64,000 nt of DNA from Limonium bicolor (lineage: Eukaryota; Streptophyta; Magnoliopsida; Caryophyllales; Plumbaginaceae). Position 1 is the first letter of the stretch; each line of letters opens with the position of its first letter. The stretch spans positions 144,277,296 to 144,341,295 of the forward strand of contig CM041776.1 of the NCBI GenBank assembly GCA_023374045.1, written 5' to 3'. The notes under the pieces were generated by a model. That model searched no databases. It saw only the letters and a program-made list of their open reading frames with translations, and had not been told where the DNA came from. A program made the translations under genes and the position numbers. Shown piece after piece: positions 10,946 through 22,260 of this stretch.

Positions 10946-12189
10946 TCAATGAAAAATGATGCGGCCCGCCTTTTTATTATCCTGGCCTCCTTTTTCTTCC
11001 GGCAACTTTCCTTGCCGTATGTAATCTATGATTGGGGTCGTCCAAGATTCTATTTTATCATTTGGTTCCACTGTAAACACTTGAGCCCCGTCTATGCTTG
11101 ATGTAGTCTTGATTTCCAACCATACCTCATTGGGTACTTTTTCGGCCATACTTGCTAATTTTGCCAAGGCATCAGCTTCAACATTCTCCTCACGAGGGAG
11201 GTGCTTTAGCTCACATCTTTGGAAGTTTGCTTTTAGCTCTTGGACTTTGAGCAAGTACCTCCACAGCTTTTCCTCTTTGACCTCATAGATGTTGTCGCTT
11301 TGTCTTGCTACCAACAATTTATCTGAGTATACCTCTAATTCTGCGAAAGTTTTAAATTTTATGAGCTTTATTTTCAACATGATTTTATAGGAAGGAAAAA
11401 ATAGAGAGGGTATCTTCCTATGGAACCTGTTGCCCCTAGGGCGGTAGCCACCTCCAAACCCCGAATGAGGGCTTCGTACTCAGCTTCATTGTTGGTAACA
11501 TCAAAGTCTAGCCGGAAGGCGTAATTTATACTTTGTCCATCTGGAGCTTGTACTACTATTCCAGCTCCTGCCCCATTTTTGCATCGGGCTCCGTCAACCA
11601 AGATGGTGTATGAGTTTTGGAGCTGTTTCTCTTCTCTTGCAAAGTTTGTTTCTGTTATGAAGTCTGCCAAGGCCTGTGCTTTAATCGCTGTTCTGGGTAA
11701 GAAGTGAATTTCATATTGTGTTAGCTCCACTGTCCAGCTCACCATCCGGCCGGAAGCGTTTGGATTGTTAGCTATTTGTTTGAGTGGCCAGTTGGTTCTG
11801 ACAAAGATTCGATGTGACTGAAAGTAGGGCCGTAATTTCCTTGACGCCACCACCAATGCAAACAGGATTTTCTCTATGTTTGTATATCGTCCTTCTGTTG
11901 GGCTCAAAATTTTGCCAGTATAATAGACTGGTATCTCCCTTTTTTCTTTAATAATCAAGACAGCTGCGACTGCCCAATCTGTCGCGGATAAGTAAAGGTA
12001 GAGGTCCTGGCCTGGGGCGGGTACGCCCAATTTAGGCAAATCCCGAAGCATCTCTTTGATCTTTTCAAATGTTTCTATACACTCTTGTCCCCATTGGAAC
12101 TTGCTGTTCTTTAGGATATTGAAGAACGGGATTGATTTTTCCTGAAGCTTGGAACAAAATCTGCTTAACGCCGTGAGTCTCCCGTTCAA
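10946..12189 (-). pseudogene. Tat RNase H plus second archaeal-type RNase H
   Basis: The first part (about 12100-11700) is the RT-linked RNase H, with LYLSATDWAVAAVL and the connection region ending LPRTAIKAQALADFI; its catalytic motif is degenerate. A second domain follows (about 11610-11170): LVDGARCKNGAGAGIV, TNNEAEYEALIRGLEVA and, after a frame break near 11380, LPREENVEADALAKLAS. This second domain is the archaeal-type RNase H gained by the Tat clade, thought to replace the weakened first one in removing RNA from the DNA hybrid. The remainder to 10946 is the linker to integrase. Confidence 0.85.
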
Positions 12190-12945
12190 GGCTTGGACAT
12201 CTTTGATATTTTTTGGAGGGGAGAGGTTGAGGATGCCTGACTTTTTTCCGGATCGACCTCAATACCTCGCTGTCCAACAATAAAACCAAGAAACTTCCCT
12301 TTGGTTACACCGAATACACACTTCTCTGGATTCAGCTTGATTTGGTATTTGTCCAGAGTGTCGAATGTTTCCTCTAAATCCTTCATGTGTTGTTCTTTTG
12401 ATGGACTTTTTACGACTATATCGTCAACGTAAGCTTCCACGTTCGGCGAGTTGTTGACAAAACACTTTGTCAATCATTCGCTGAAAGGTAGCTCCAGCAT
12501 TTTTTAGTCCAAAAGGCATTACCTTGTAACAATGTTCCGGCTGAAGTTATGAAGGATGTTTTTCCGAATCGTCTTCTTTCATTTTTATCTGATTATAGCC
12601 AGAGAAAGCATCTAGAAAGCTCAACACAGAGCTTTGAGCAGTTGAAACCACCAATCTATCTATTGACGGTAGGGGATAGAAATCTTTCGGACATGCCTTA
12701 TTCAAATCTGTGAAATCCACACACATCCTCCATTTTCCGTTTGCTTTTTTTACCATGACAACATTGGCCAGCCATCGCGGGTACGCGACCTCCCTAATGA
12801 ATCCAGCTTTGAGGAGTTTCTGGACTTCGGCTCGTGCAGCCAAATCTCTTTCTTCCCTTGTTACCCTTTTTCTTTGCCTAACCGCCGGATGCTTAGGGTC
12901 TACTCTGAGCTCATGCCGGATAACGCTTGGGTCTATTCCAGGCAT
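12186..12945 (-). pseudogene. Tat reverse transcriptase
   Basis: Motifs in order on the minus strand: MPGIDPSVI, the fingers region GFIREVAYPRWLANVVMVKK and CVDFTDLNKACPKD, then FLDAFSGYNQI, and after a frame break near 12545 the catalytic YVDDIVVKS (about 12425). LGFIVGQRGIEVDP and the thumb follow. The order and spacing are normal for Ty3/gypsy. Breaks at about 12545 and at the join to the protease frame near 12960 each look like one-base changes, the second in an A-rich run. Confidence 0.9.
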
Positions 12946-12968
12946 CTCGTCCGTGCTCCAGGCGAATG

Positions 12969-13754
12969 TTACCCTTCTTTTTTCAGGAACCTCATTAAGT
13001 GAGTTTGCTCTCCACTGTCAAACGCAGTTCCTATTTTAAAAAATTTAGAAGGGTCAGATTTTAAATGTACCTCTCTGGGGGGATCTTGGGTTGCTTGACA
13101 TCCTTCCTTTTCTTGACTCGGCCCTGAAGAAGGTAACTTTCCTTTGAACTCTTTGTCCGATCCCATAGTTTTGACCACCTCCTCACTAGGAAGGCTGTCC
13201 ATGATGCGGACTTCACACATTCGGGCCATTTTTTGGCTTCCTCTTATCGTAACCACCTTCCCGTTTGAGGTTAAGTACTTCATTTTTAAGTGATGAGTGT
13301 TGTGGATGGCTTTGAAAGCATTGATTCCTGGCCTTCCAAGGTACATGTTATATCCAGAAAGACCTGGCACAATAAAAGCCGTGAGTCTTTCTGTTCTTCT
13401 TTCGTCTCCTTGGCCCAGGGTCATTGTGAAATCTATACTGCCGGAAGACGTGGTAGAGACGCCTCCTACAAATCCTCCTAGAACCGCTGAATAGGGTTTG
13501 ATCCGGTCCTCAGGTACCTCCAACTTCCTAACCGCCTCGGCTGATATGACATTTGCTCCGGCTCCACTATCGATTAGAATTCCCTCCATCATTCGATCGT
13601 TTACCTGTGCACGAATGACAAGTGGATCGTTGTGCAGGTATAGCACTCCATCTTCATCCTCGTCGGAAAAGAAAATTGGAGGAAAACTTTCTTTTTTGGA
13701 TTTTCCTCTCCGGGAGTTCTTGATGTACTTGATGAATGTGCCTTTTTCTTTCAT
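12969..13754 (-). pseudogene. Tat aspartic protease region
   Basis: The frame from 13754 contains ILIDSGAGANVISAEAV, the Asp-Ser-Gly active-site motif of retroviral-type proteases, at about residue 60, and a flap-like block ending YLGRPGINAFKAIHNTHH. The protease processes the gag-pol polyprotein. The link to gag (13755-14008) is poorly conserved and broken. The frame is lost just before the start of the RT block, at about 12970. Confidence 0.85.
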
Positions 13755-14007
13755 TAGGAGTTAGTGGTCCTACTTCTGAAAAAAGTCCTGTGAGTTTTCT
13801 TAGAGAAAGTTTTGTTAGCTTTCTTTTTTTTTTTGGAGAAGAAGGGGTTTGCTGAAAAAATAAAAATGCGATAGAAATTTTATTTCTCCTCTTGATAACA
13901 TGATTTTGACAATGTATATGATATAAAATTCTCATCTTAAAGCAGATTACAAATTGTAACTCCGAATGTTATTTTGAATGAAAGGAGAAAGACTTTACTC
14001 TCTTTCT

Positions 14008-15394
14008 TCACAAACCTGTTATCATTCCCACTGATTTGCCGGGATCAAGCCTGGGGTGAACCTCTTCCTCTTGTCGCCCACGAGGTGCATTCTGGGTACC
14101 GCTCTGTTGACCGCCGTACTGCCTTTGTGCTCCGGCTAACTGCTTTCCCTTCTTCTTACTCTCCTCGATGATCCGAAGTTCTTTGGCCAAGGTAGCACAG
14201 TTTACAGTCCGGTGGCTGCGGTTTCCGTGGTATTCGCAGAATGCAACCGGAATTTCCCCCTGCGGCGGCTTTCTTGGCTGAGGAAGGTATCCTTCTCTTA
14301 CTGCAGCAGCATATTTCCCTGGGTCAATGTAGACAATGGTCCTTGCCCCCGATGTTGTGCCCCCTGAGAGGAAGATCCGGCGGTTGTCTTACCATAATAT
14401 GGTTTGTACCTTGACCCTCCTCTTCCGGCATTTCCTCCATGTCCTTCCTTCTTTTCTGGTACCCCTGTGATTTTGAAGCTATCTGCTAGCTCTTTAGCCT
14501 TGTTTTCTGCTATCTCAGATTTCAAAAAATCATGGATCATCTCAGCTAATTCTCCGTGAGTTTTTGGTGCTTTTGTTGCGATCTTTCCAGCAAGCCGAGG
14601 CTGAGCCAGACCATTACCAAAGGCTTTGATCAAGATCTTCTCATCGATATCGTCGAATTCTGCGACCTTCTTATGGAAGCGCTCGCTGTACTCCTTCACG
14701 GTTTCTCCTTTTCGCTGCTTAACATCCATCAATTCTATCGTTTCTTTTTTAACCCTCTTACTCGCAGCGAAGTATTGCTGGAATTCTTCGGTCAGCTGTT
14801 TGAAGCTCGTGATGGACTGTGGCGGTCTCGTGGAGATCCATCCCAACGCTCTCTTCGAAAGCGTTCCGGGGAATAAATTGCAGAGAGCGAGGGAGCTGAT
14901 CCCCTGAGTGTTCATGGCAAACATGAACTTCTTAATATGTTGGGCGGGGTCTCCAGTCCCATCATATTTCTCAATTGCCGGAGCAACGAAATGCGGCGGG
15001 AGTTTTGCTTTTCTTATCCGCTCTAAGAAGGGGTACAAGCTCATGTCTATCTGGTCATCTTCTTCCATTTCTTCTTCACTGATGATTGAATTACGCTTCC
15101 TATCCTTACTTTCCTCGCCATTGCTGCCTCTAGAATCTTTATTTCTCAGCTGTTCTATGGCCTCAGTCATTTCATCCCATTTTTTTGATACTCCTCGTCT
15201 CTTTGCATTAGTTCCTGTTGCAGAGTTTCGTTTCCCTCTACAATTTTTTCGTCAATGGATCTGACTAGTCCCTTTAGCATGTCCTCGAGATCTTTTTTGG
15301 AGATGGCCTCTGGCATCTCCGAATTCATTTCTTCTTCAGAACGATTGTTATCCTCGGTAGCGTTCTTCGGTGTTTTCTTTGATCTTGGAGCCAT
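14008..15394 (-). pseudogene. Tat gag protein
   Basis: Starts with a Met at 15394, about 120 bases after the primer site. A charged N-terminal region (to about 15170) is followed by the retrotransposon gag domain (about 14970-14500: LCNLFPGTLSKRALGWI, FQQYFAASK, VKEYSERFHKKVAEF). A Cys/His knuckle lies near 14205-14255 (CEYHGNRSHRTVNC). Two frame changes occur: at the T7 run 15180-15186 (A7 on the coding strand), where the two frames overlap by four bases, and near 14345. Gag forms the virus-like particle that packages the RNA. Apart from the two indels the coding sequence looks well kept. Confidence 0.85.
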
Positions 15395-15511
15395 TTCTCG
15401 TATCCAAATCCTGCAAAAAATGTCATTAGTCGTTTCAGGATTTCCACTATAAATCGTTACAGATTACTTCCCTGTTTCTAGGTGGTCTCGTGGTTGCTTC
15501 TTGCTGTTCGT

Positions 15512-15529
15512 TTCCCACAGACGGCGCCA
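15512..15529 (-). other. Primer-binding site of the Tat element
   Basis: TGGCGCCGTCTGTGGGAA on the minus strand, two bases inside the end of the 5' LTR (15532). Its complement ends in CCA as a tRNA 3' end should. I do not assign the tRNA with confidence. Confidence 0.75.
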
Positions 15530-15700
15530 AATGAAATAGTATATGCTATCCTAATACAATCCGATCTGATCCTCTATTCTACGTTACCTGGTCTCGATCA
15601 CAGAATTTCACAAGAGTAGAGAGAGAGAGAGAGCCTTAGTTAGAGTCGAGTGTAAGTTTGATTGCCAAATGTAGCGTGTCTTATTTCATGGGGGTACATC

Positions 15701-15710
15701 CCTATTTATA
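15701..15710 (-). promoter_or_regulatory. TATA box of the Tat LTR promoter
   Basis: TATAAATAGG on the minus strand, about 170 bases before the LTR end; it would drive the genomic RNA leftwards through gag-pol. Confidence 0.65.
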
Positions 15711-15844
15711 GTATTTTGGGCCTTGGTTCCATGGTGCCAGCCTGTATTTTACATGTATAAGTACAGTTTTACCCTCTCTTAGTATCTTTGGCTGACCACA
15801 GGCGGTCGGTCGTACTGTATTTTGCCTTGTCTAAGTCCTATTTT

Positions 15845-15952
15845 CATCCGGCTGGAGACGGCCGGATGCCCTATGTGCTTCTACTTCCATCCGGCTGAAG
15901 CGGCCGGATGCTTTATGCAACTTTATTCTCATCCGGCTAGGCCGGCCGGATG
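15845..15952. promoter_or_regulatory. Three dyads CATCCGGC...GCCGGATG upstream of the Tat TATA box
   Basis: Perfect 8-bp stems at 15845-15852/15861-15868, 15888-15895/15903-15910 and 15930-15937/15945-15952. Loops are 7-8 bases and differ between copies while the stems are invariant. Centres are about 42 bases apart. Position and symmetry suit binding sites for a dimeric factor, or RNA/DNA hairpins; which one is not decided by the sequence. Confidence 0.75.
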
Positions 15953-16110
15953 CTCTCCGTGTCTTGTTTTGACTTGGCATCATTTCTTCCCTTCTCAATC
16001 ACAATCTGTATCGCTCATGCCGTGTTTTGCGTTTACCCGGACATGTAGTATACCAGCAGAGTGGTTGTTCGTCTGTGGTGGAGCACGATTTATGCCTCTT
16101 TTGTTCCAGC

Positions 16111-16831
16111 CCACATATATATATATATCATCCCAGAAATACTGCATAATTCCATATTTCTTGGATTTTTATGCAAACTTTTCATGGAAACAACATTATA
16201 ATTAAACAATATGCTATAAGTTGATTGGGGACATACATACAGCATAAAAGGGTGGTTTTGTTCATTCACTTTGTCATTTTTGATGACATTATACAGCATA
16301 AAGGGGTGGTCTTATATGGATACTACATTATCCTTCAATAATATACTACCACATAAATAGTTATAACCAAAACAGTTACAAATACGCGGAGACAATAGTC
16401 TCAAGTTAAAACCTAGAAATGTATCGGGTGTCTACACTTCAAAAGGGATAACTCTCGTCTTCAGAGGCTTAAGCGTTATCCACCTAACTGTTCTCGACAA
16501 AATGTAAACAATTTGCTTTAAAGAAGAATGCTCTAACGCTTCTATTAACCAACAATCTCAAAATTTCTTCCAATACAAGCTAGAGAAAGAAATTTCCCCT
16601 CGAACAAACCCCGCGAAGAGCTGAACTGATCAACATAATTGTCATTTGGCTATATCATATCTTACAGCATCCATACATCCAATGTAAACGTCTCCACCTC
16701 CTATTAACAGGCCTAACAACCCATACACATTTCATCCTCTCCCCCCAATCCACTCTGGGACAGAGATCTCTGGAGCAGAATCCACCAAAATTTAATAAAA
16801 ACAATGTGACAGGTGGAATGACTATTTCCTG
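16111..16831. other. Region downstream of the NIK3-like gene
   Basis: Contains the 3' untranslated region of the kinase gene (minus strand) and an AT-rich spacer up to the Tat LTR, with a short (TA)n run near 16116. CATACAGCATAAA-G-GGTGGT occurs twice (about 16237 and 16290). No other coding sequence seen. Confidence 0.5.
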
Positions 16832-19800
16832 TCACCTTGGACCAGATAGCTCCATAGCTTCAACCACCAGCGACGACTCTTCAATGTAATCCGAGTATCT
16901 TTGAGGTGGGTATTCAAAGGACCGATTTTGCTTTGGTGTTTCAGTTTTCTGCGAAGCTTCCCATTTCTCAGCTAACCCGTCGCCTTCCAGCATCCTTAAT
17001 ACCTCTGACATTTTTGGTCGATAGGATGGGTTGAATTGTGTGCTTAGTAAAGCCACTTGAACCATCTCTTCTAGCTCTATCCTATCATAGTTTCCCTTCA
17101 GATCTTTATCTACCAATTCAACCAGCTTCCCTTCTTGATGTAACTTCTTAACCTACCGCGCAGCAAAAGACAGAATACCAGCATTAGAAATCAAACTAAA
17201 TGCAAAACAAAATCTAGTTCGGTTGGTAGTTCAGAGAAGAGAGTTTTACCCAATCAAGCATTACACCCTTTTGGTTCGATGCTCGACCAAAGTCCAAAGC
17301 CTTTTCACCTGTGATAAGCTCAAGAAGCAAAATCCCAAACCCGAAAACATCGGTCTTCTCAGAAGATTGACCTGTTGAGAGATACTCTGGAGCAATGTGA
17401 CCGACTGTTCCTCTAACAGCAGTGGTCACATGAGAATCCCGGTGATCCAAAAGCTTTGCTAGTCCAAAATCACCTACGACTGCCTCGAAATCCTCATCAA
17501 GCAATATGTTAGCTGCCTTCACATCACGATGGATGATTTTCGGATCACACTGTTCGTGTAAGTAGACCAAACCCCTTGCCGTTCCTAAAGCAATTTTCTT
17601 CCTCCTAGACCAGTCCAGAACCGGCCAACCATTGATGTAATCTGTGGACAGTTTGCAACAAGTTAAATTAACCTCTAATTTTACCCACATAAGAATAAGC
17701 CAGAGGTAGGTTAACTAGTAATAGATTATTGGGTTATGAAAATTTTTCAAACCTTTAAGCTGAGAAGCCACGCTTCCATTGGGCATGTATGGGTAAACAA
17801 GAAGCCTTTCATTTTCAGTTATGCAGAACCCACATAGACGAAGGAGGTTTCGGTGAATGGCCAGGCTTATAGTTTCAACTTCTGTTTGGAATTGAATTTC
17901 ACCGGCTCCTATGTTAAAGTCAGTTAGCCTCTTCACTGCCACGAGTGTTCCATCGTTCAAGCAACCTTTGTAGACTATGCCAAATCCACCTCTTCCTAGT
18001 ATGTTCTTAGCATTGAAATGGTCAGTTGCAGCCCTGATCTCTTTAAAGCTGTACCGTTTCAAATGCCCGAGGCACACTTCAGGGTCATATTGCTCTGCTA
18101 AACACAATCTAGTCAGCTTAATATCTAGTTCTACTAGTAAGTAAAGCCCTCATCAATAACGTCTAAAAGAGAATAAGAGAAAAAGAACAAAAGCCACACA
18201 TGATTCTAACTGAAGTAACCGTGAACGCATGGAGGAAAAATTATATCCATATTGTGGCAGTTAACTGACCATTAACATCGAAGAACACCTGCAAACTACG
18301 CCTGTGACACCACCACAGGCTAAGGCCCACAGCAACAACAGCCAAGACAGCAACGCCAAAGCTAGCACCAATGGCAATAGCCACTCGATGGCTTTTCATA
18401 CCAGAGTTAGATTGAGCTGAGAAACAGCCAAAAAAGGTGAGAAGAGACGCAAGCATGAATAGGCCAAAGCCTCAAACTAAACTACCAGAAATTCAAGCAG
18501 AGATATAGCCAAAGTTAGCAAGAGATGATTAACAATACCTTTAAGCGCATCAGGTGGAAAAGTGAAGGGCTGAGGAGAGACCAGAGAGCAATTTTTGCCA
18601 GAACTTTCACCGCAAATCAACCGGTTGCCAATAATTCTAGAGAATGGAGAGAAATTAGTGAAATTTAAGCAGCACGAGGAACTACACCACTTGATGTTAA
18701 AACATTTTCAAAAAAAAAAAAGGAGAAAAAAGATTACTCACTTGAAAGTTCTAGCTGAGATCTTAGGCAGGGAGCCACTTAGATTGTTGAATGACAGATC
18801 CCTGTAGATAGTAGTCATTGCAGTAAGTTTTATCCCAATCAATTTGCATCGCAGAGAAGAGCAAATACTCAAACGGTCATGTGAAGATGAAGAAACTTAC
18901 ACAACAGTAAGACCCTGAATCTGAGAAAGAGAATCAGGGCATGTTCCGGAGAGGCTATTGTTGTTTAGACGCCTGAACCATTTACATACAGCAAAATATT
19001 ACCACTAACTATGAGTTGTATTAAAATGGGAAAATATTGAACCTCTTTAACAAGCACCTCCTCGCTTATAACAACATATTTGCATCAAACTTACAGATAG
19101 TTTAGGTTCTTCAAGCTTCCAAGAGAGTTGGGTATATCACCATCAAATAAGTTGTTCGAGAGATCCAACGTCTGGAGCTTTTCCAATTTCCCAATCTCAG
19201 CAGGAATAGGTCCCGAAATGGCATTGTTTTGAAGCAAGCTGCCAAAGAGCATAGGAGAGTTCAAAGCAACGACAGACAATTTCTAATCATCAGACATAAG
19301 CGGTACGCTGATCAAGTGGAAAATTAACTCAGAGATTTCAATAGAACTTACACTGACTGCAAGCTGGAGAGGTTCCCAATTGCAGGAGATAACTTCCCAG
19401 ATAAATTCTGGCTTGGTGAGCCCCTGATTAAAAGGATATCACCCACTAAGTACGCTAGCAGAAATGAAAAGCTTACCAACTTGAAAATTTCTTGCCAAAG
19501 CTAGAAGACAATGAGGAAAACATAAAAGTCACTCACAGAACAGTCACAGAACCATCCGAGTTGCAAGTAATCATCCTCCAGCTACAGGGATCGACCGAAT
19601 TAGAATCCCAAGTCTCCAAGACTTTGAACGGATCTGTCAGCAGACTCTTTATAGCCACCAAAGCTACAACTGTAGAAAACGGAATCACCATCAAATACGT
19701 TAGTAGCTAAACAAAACAGCAAAGGACTGAAGGGGAGTCCGAGTCCGGATATAAGTAATAAACAAAAACTGAGAGAATGCAGAAAAAAACCAGGAATGGC

Positions 19801-20222
19801 AGTTCCAGATTATTACCACTTGTTAAAATAGATATAACAACCAATCTCACTCTAATATTTTCTTTAAGCTAATCGTAGATCACAGTATAACCTAATGGAT
19901 TACATTGCGTCCAAGACAAAAAGCAATTCTGCTTCACCTTTTTACAATTGGGGCTAGTACCACTGAGAGCTGAAGACGAAAAAAAAAAAACTCTAGATAA
20001 GAAAGGATAAGAGGGAGAAAGGGGAGGTGAGGTGTAGATGCAAAATTCAAAATGAGGAAAAATGAAACCAGGGAGGTGGATTTATGAGGGACTTCGAAAT
20101 GAACCTAGAAACTGACCTTCATAGTTAATGCCAGAGGGAGAGAGAGTTGCAGAGGAAGACTCCGTTAATGCCAAAACCACCAACCCTATTCTCCACAGAA
20201 GAATGATACTTTTCCTTTCCAT
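16832..20222 (-). CDS. NIK3: LRR receptor-like serine/threonine kinase, NSP-INTERACTING KINASE 3 type (complete, 11 exons)
   Basis: Exons (minus): 20222-20117, 19669-19537, 19423-19352, 19238-19095, 18972-18901, 18801-18742, 18636-18539, 18416-18270, 18094-17753, 17641-17250, 17152-16832. All introns are GT-AG, phases agree, total 628 codons (Arabidopsis NIKs are about 630-640). Signal peptide about 1-25; N-cap motif with WRMITC; about five LRRs encoded in 72-base exons or multiples (exon 4 is a fused pair of 144); transmembrane helix about 240-262. Kinase: GRGGFG 311-316, Lys332, HRD with Asp431 (RD kinase), DFG at 449-451, activation-loop Thr464/Thr465 in TTAVRG, and C-terminal ELSGPR. LRR-RLK subfamily II, related to SERKs. 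NIK kinases act at the plasma membrane in antiviral and immune signalling and are named for binding a geminivirus movement protein. The extracellular part and the FFDVNEQYDPEV juxtamembrane motif fit NIK3 better than NIK1. No frameshift or stop. Confidence 0.95.
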
Positions 20223-21244
20223 TTTGGCGTTCTGAGCAAATTCACTGCGTTTGGAGATACAATACCCACTTTCTAAAACAACCAAAACCCATAAAAAGAG
20301 AAGTCATTCTTCCTCGCCTGAATTCACTTCCACAGCAAAATTGCCCACATTCTTATTGTCTTGTCATGCCACTCCCGGTTACAAAAGCAAACAGAGGGCG
20401 AGCATATGACTCCCCTTTCTCCTTTGCATTCTTCCCTTCGGATATAATAAATAGTCCTCCGAAACTTTTTCAAGAAGTAACAGAAGCTGGAAAAATCCCA
20501 CCAGATAAGAGTACACCCAGCTGTCGCACAAAGCCCCACTGTAATTTTCTAAAGCGGGTGGTGGGTTCAAAAGCTTATTCAAACCCAGCGTCCGTGCCTA
20601 TCCGATGTGATAGGAAGCAACAAACAGAAGCGTATGACCGAGAAGACAATAACACTCACTCTCAGTCGCTCACTGTCTCCTCTTTTCTGAAATCCTGAAA
20701 TTCTGAGATCCTTGAGATCTGAGAAATGCGAGCGGGGTTTCCTCTCCTCTGGGTGTTTAGCTCTATCCAGAAATCCTTATTTAAGTATCTAATTTTTACA
20801 AATCCCCACAAAATTCCGTATGATTTCCGTAAAAATTTGGTAGAATTTTTATTTATCTCCTCTCGCTTCAATATACAGTAAACCCCCTGGAGCCCTATGC
20901 TATTATCTTTCTTCACCCTCTGAAGACAATATACTCTATTTCACTTGCTTCCCCTCCAGTCATTCAACAAAAAACAACCAAACACGCGAGGGCCAAAAGC
21001 ATGATGCCAAGAATAGTACACAGAGGAGGCCACCACCCCCACTGCCACTGCCAGTAGGTGGAAGTGTTTTTTTTTTCTTTCTTAACAGAAACCAGTGGTT
21101 GGAATGGAAGTTAATTATGAAATGGCACCACAAACTGAGAAAGCTACTTTCATAATTTCCCCCTATTTCCTGTCCAACGAACACCCATGAAGGGAGCACA
21201 AATGCAGGGAGGGGTGGGGGAGATGAGCAAAGTTAATAAAAATT
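20223..21244 (-). promoter_or_regulatory. Presumed 5' leader and promoter region of the NIK3-like gene
   Basis: Pyrimidine/purine-skewed sequence upstream of the start codon; (GA)-rich on the gene strand near 20660-20700, typical of plant leaders. A minus-strand AT-rich block near 20445-20455 could be TATA-like, but nothing decides the start site. No other gene was seen. Confidence 0.35.
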
Positions 21245-22260
21245 AGAGAAAATTACATCCGGTTTACCATAATTTCATAGTTGTGATTGAGAAATTAAAT
21301 TCCTAATCCATGAGATACTTACCATTTTACATCTGTCAACCATCTTCCCACTAGAGCTGATCAAATAGGCGGGCGGGTCGGGTTCGGGACGGACCTCAAA
21401 AGAATTTGGCCTGTTTCTAATGTACAGGCAGATTTTTTATTTTTCGGACCGGGTCAAGTCAGGCCCGGTTTTTTCCTGGCTCTGCCGCTACCCGGCCCGG
21501 TTTTTTCATTTTTTATAAATAATTAATAAAAATTTGAATAAATAATAAAGTTCCAAATAAAAAGTTTATATAAATAACAAAATTCAACATAAAATATTAA
21601 ATAATTAATAAATTCTAAATAAAAACTTATATTTATTATATAAAAATTACATTAAACATATATATTATATTATATGTATATTTTCAAATAGTAGTATATT
21701 TTTAAAATCAGACCGGGTCGGGCTTTGTTTCGGGCCCAAAATTTTGTCGGAGCCTGGCCCAGTTTTTATTTTGGGCCTAGTTTTTTTGTTCAAGCCCGCC
21801 CGAATTTTTTTTCAAGCTCGGCTTTTCGGGTTATTTCCTGGGCCGGGTCGGGTCACCGGGCCGAGTTGGGTTTGATCAGTTGTACTTCGCTCATTCTTCC
21901 CACATCCGGTAGTTACATCCACGTGCCGTCTTTTCGTTAGCTCCCTCATTAGTGACATGTCAATCGGTTAAGTTATACTCCCCCAATTCACTTAGACCCG
22001 GTTTTGACCTTTCTAATCCTGATAGGTCTTGACCTTCTCACATCACTCTCATTGGACTCTACTCTTCGCTCTCACCTCACTCTCGATTCTACTCTAATTT
22101 CTTACACAGCTCTTCACTTGCTAATCTGGAGTTGCATGGTTTTTGTCGCTCTTGCCAATCTAGGTTTACACTAAACCCTAGCAAACTAGAATCTGATTTT
22201 GGACCCTATTGTGTCTGTGTGTGATTTTGAACTCCTGCACTGTGTTATTTGATTTTGAAC
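21245..22260 (+). repeat. Dispersed repeat, copy 1 (inverted relative to 40215-40735)
   Basis: After removing the insertion at 21352-21895, this matches the reverse complement of 40215-40735 nearly end to end, for example the blocks GACATGTCA, ACTTAGACC and ATTGTGT(C/T)TGTGTG. Termini are not diagnostic and no coding sequence is seen, so I cannot say which transposon class it belongs to. Confidence 0.7.
21352..21895. mobile_element. hAT-like non-autonomous DNA transposon (544 bp) with 8-bp target duplication
   Basis: CTTCCCAC occurs at 21344-21351 and again at 21896-21903, and the paralogous empty site at about 40600 has the single sequence CTCCCCAC. The left end TAGAGCTGATCAAA and the inverted right-end sequence TACAACTGATCAAA agree at 12 of 14 positions, but the right inverted repeat ends 11 bases inside the target duplication. 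An 8-bp duplication and TA-G-beginning termini fit the hAT superfamily. GC-rich ends full of GGGCCGGGTCGGG-like words surround an AT-rich core near 21500-21700. No transposase is encoded. Confidence 0.75.

Larger units (their letters stand above)
7342..16110 (-). mobile_element. Tat-lineage Ty3/gypsy retrotransposon, 3'-truncated
   Basis: Minus-strand order is 5' LTR (15532 upward), primer site, gag, protease, reverse transcriptase, RNase H, a second archaeal-type RNase H, integrase, 42-bp tandem array and an antisense coiled-coil ORF. A second RNase H after the ordinary one is the hallmark of the Tat clade (which includes Ogre and Retand), and antisense extra ORFs plus tandem repeats between pol and the 3' LTR are known for that clade. 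The 3' LTR is absent: the element stops inside the antisense ORF at about 7341. The outer edge of the 5' LTR is not firm; TGTGGGCTGG read leftwards from about 16113 is a candidate start. Coding frames are interrupted by single-base indels. Confidence 0.85.
15532..16110 (-). repeat. 5' LTR of the Tat element
   Basis: The LTR ends (minus strand) with ...ACTATTTCA at 15532, next to the primer site. Minus-strand TATA box TATAAATAGG lies at 15701-15710; a CT-rich stretch and a (GA)n run follow near 15615-15630. Upstream of the TATA box are three dyads with identical stems (15845-15952). The start is not fixed because the partner LTR is missing; about 16113 is a guess from a TG-beginning sequence. 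Confidence 0.7.
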
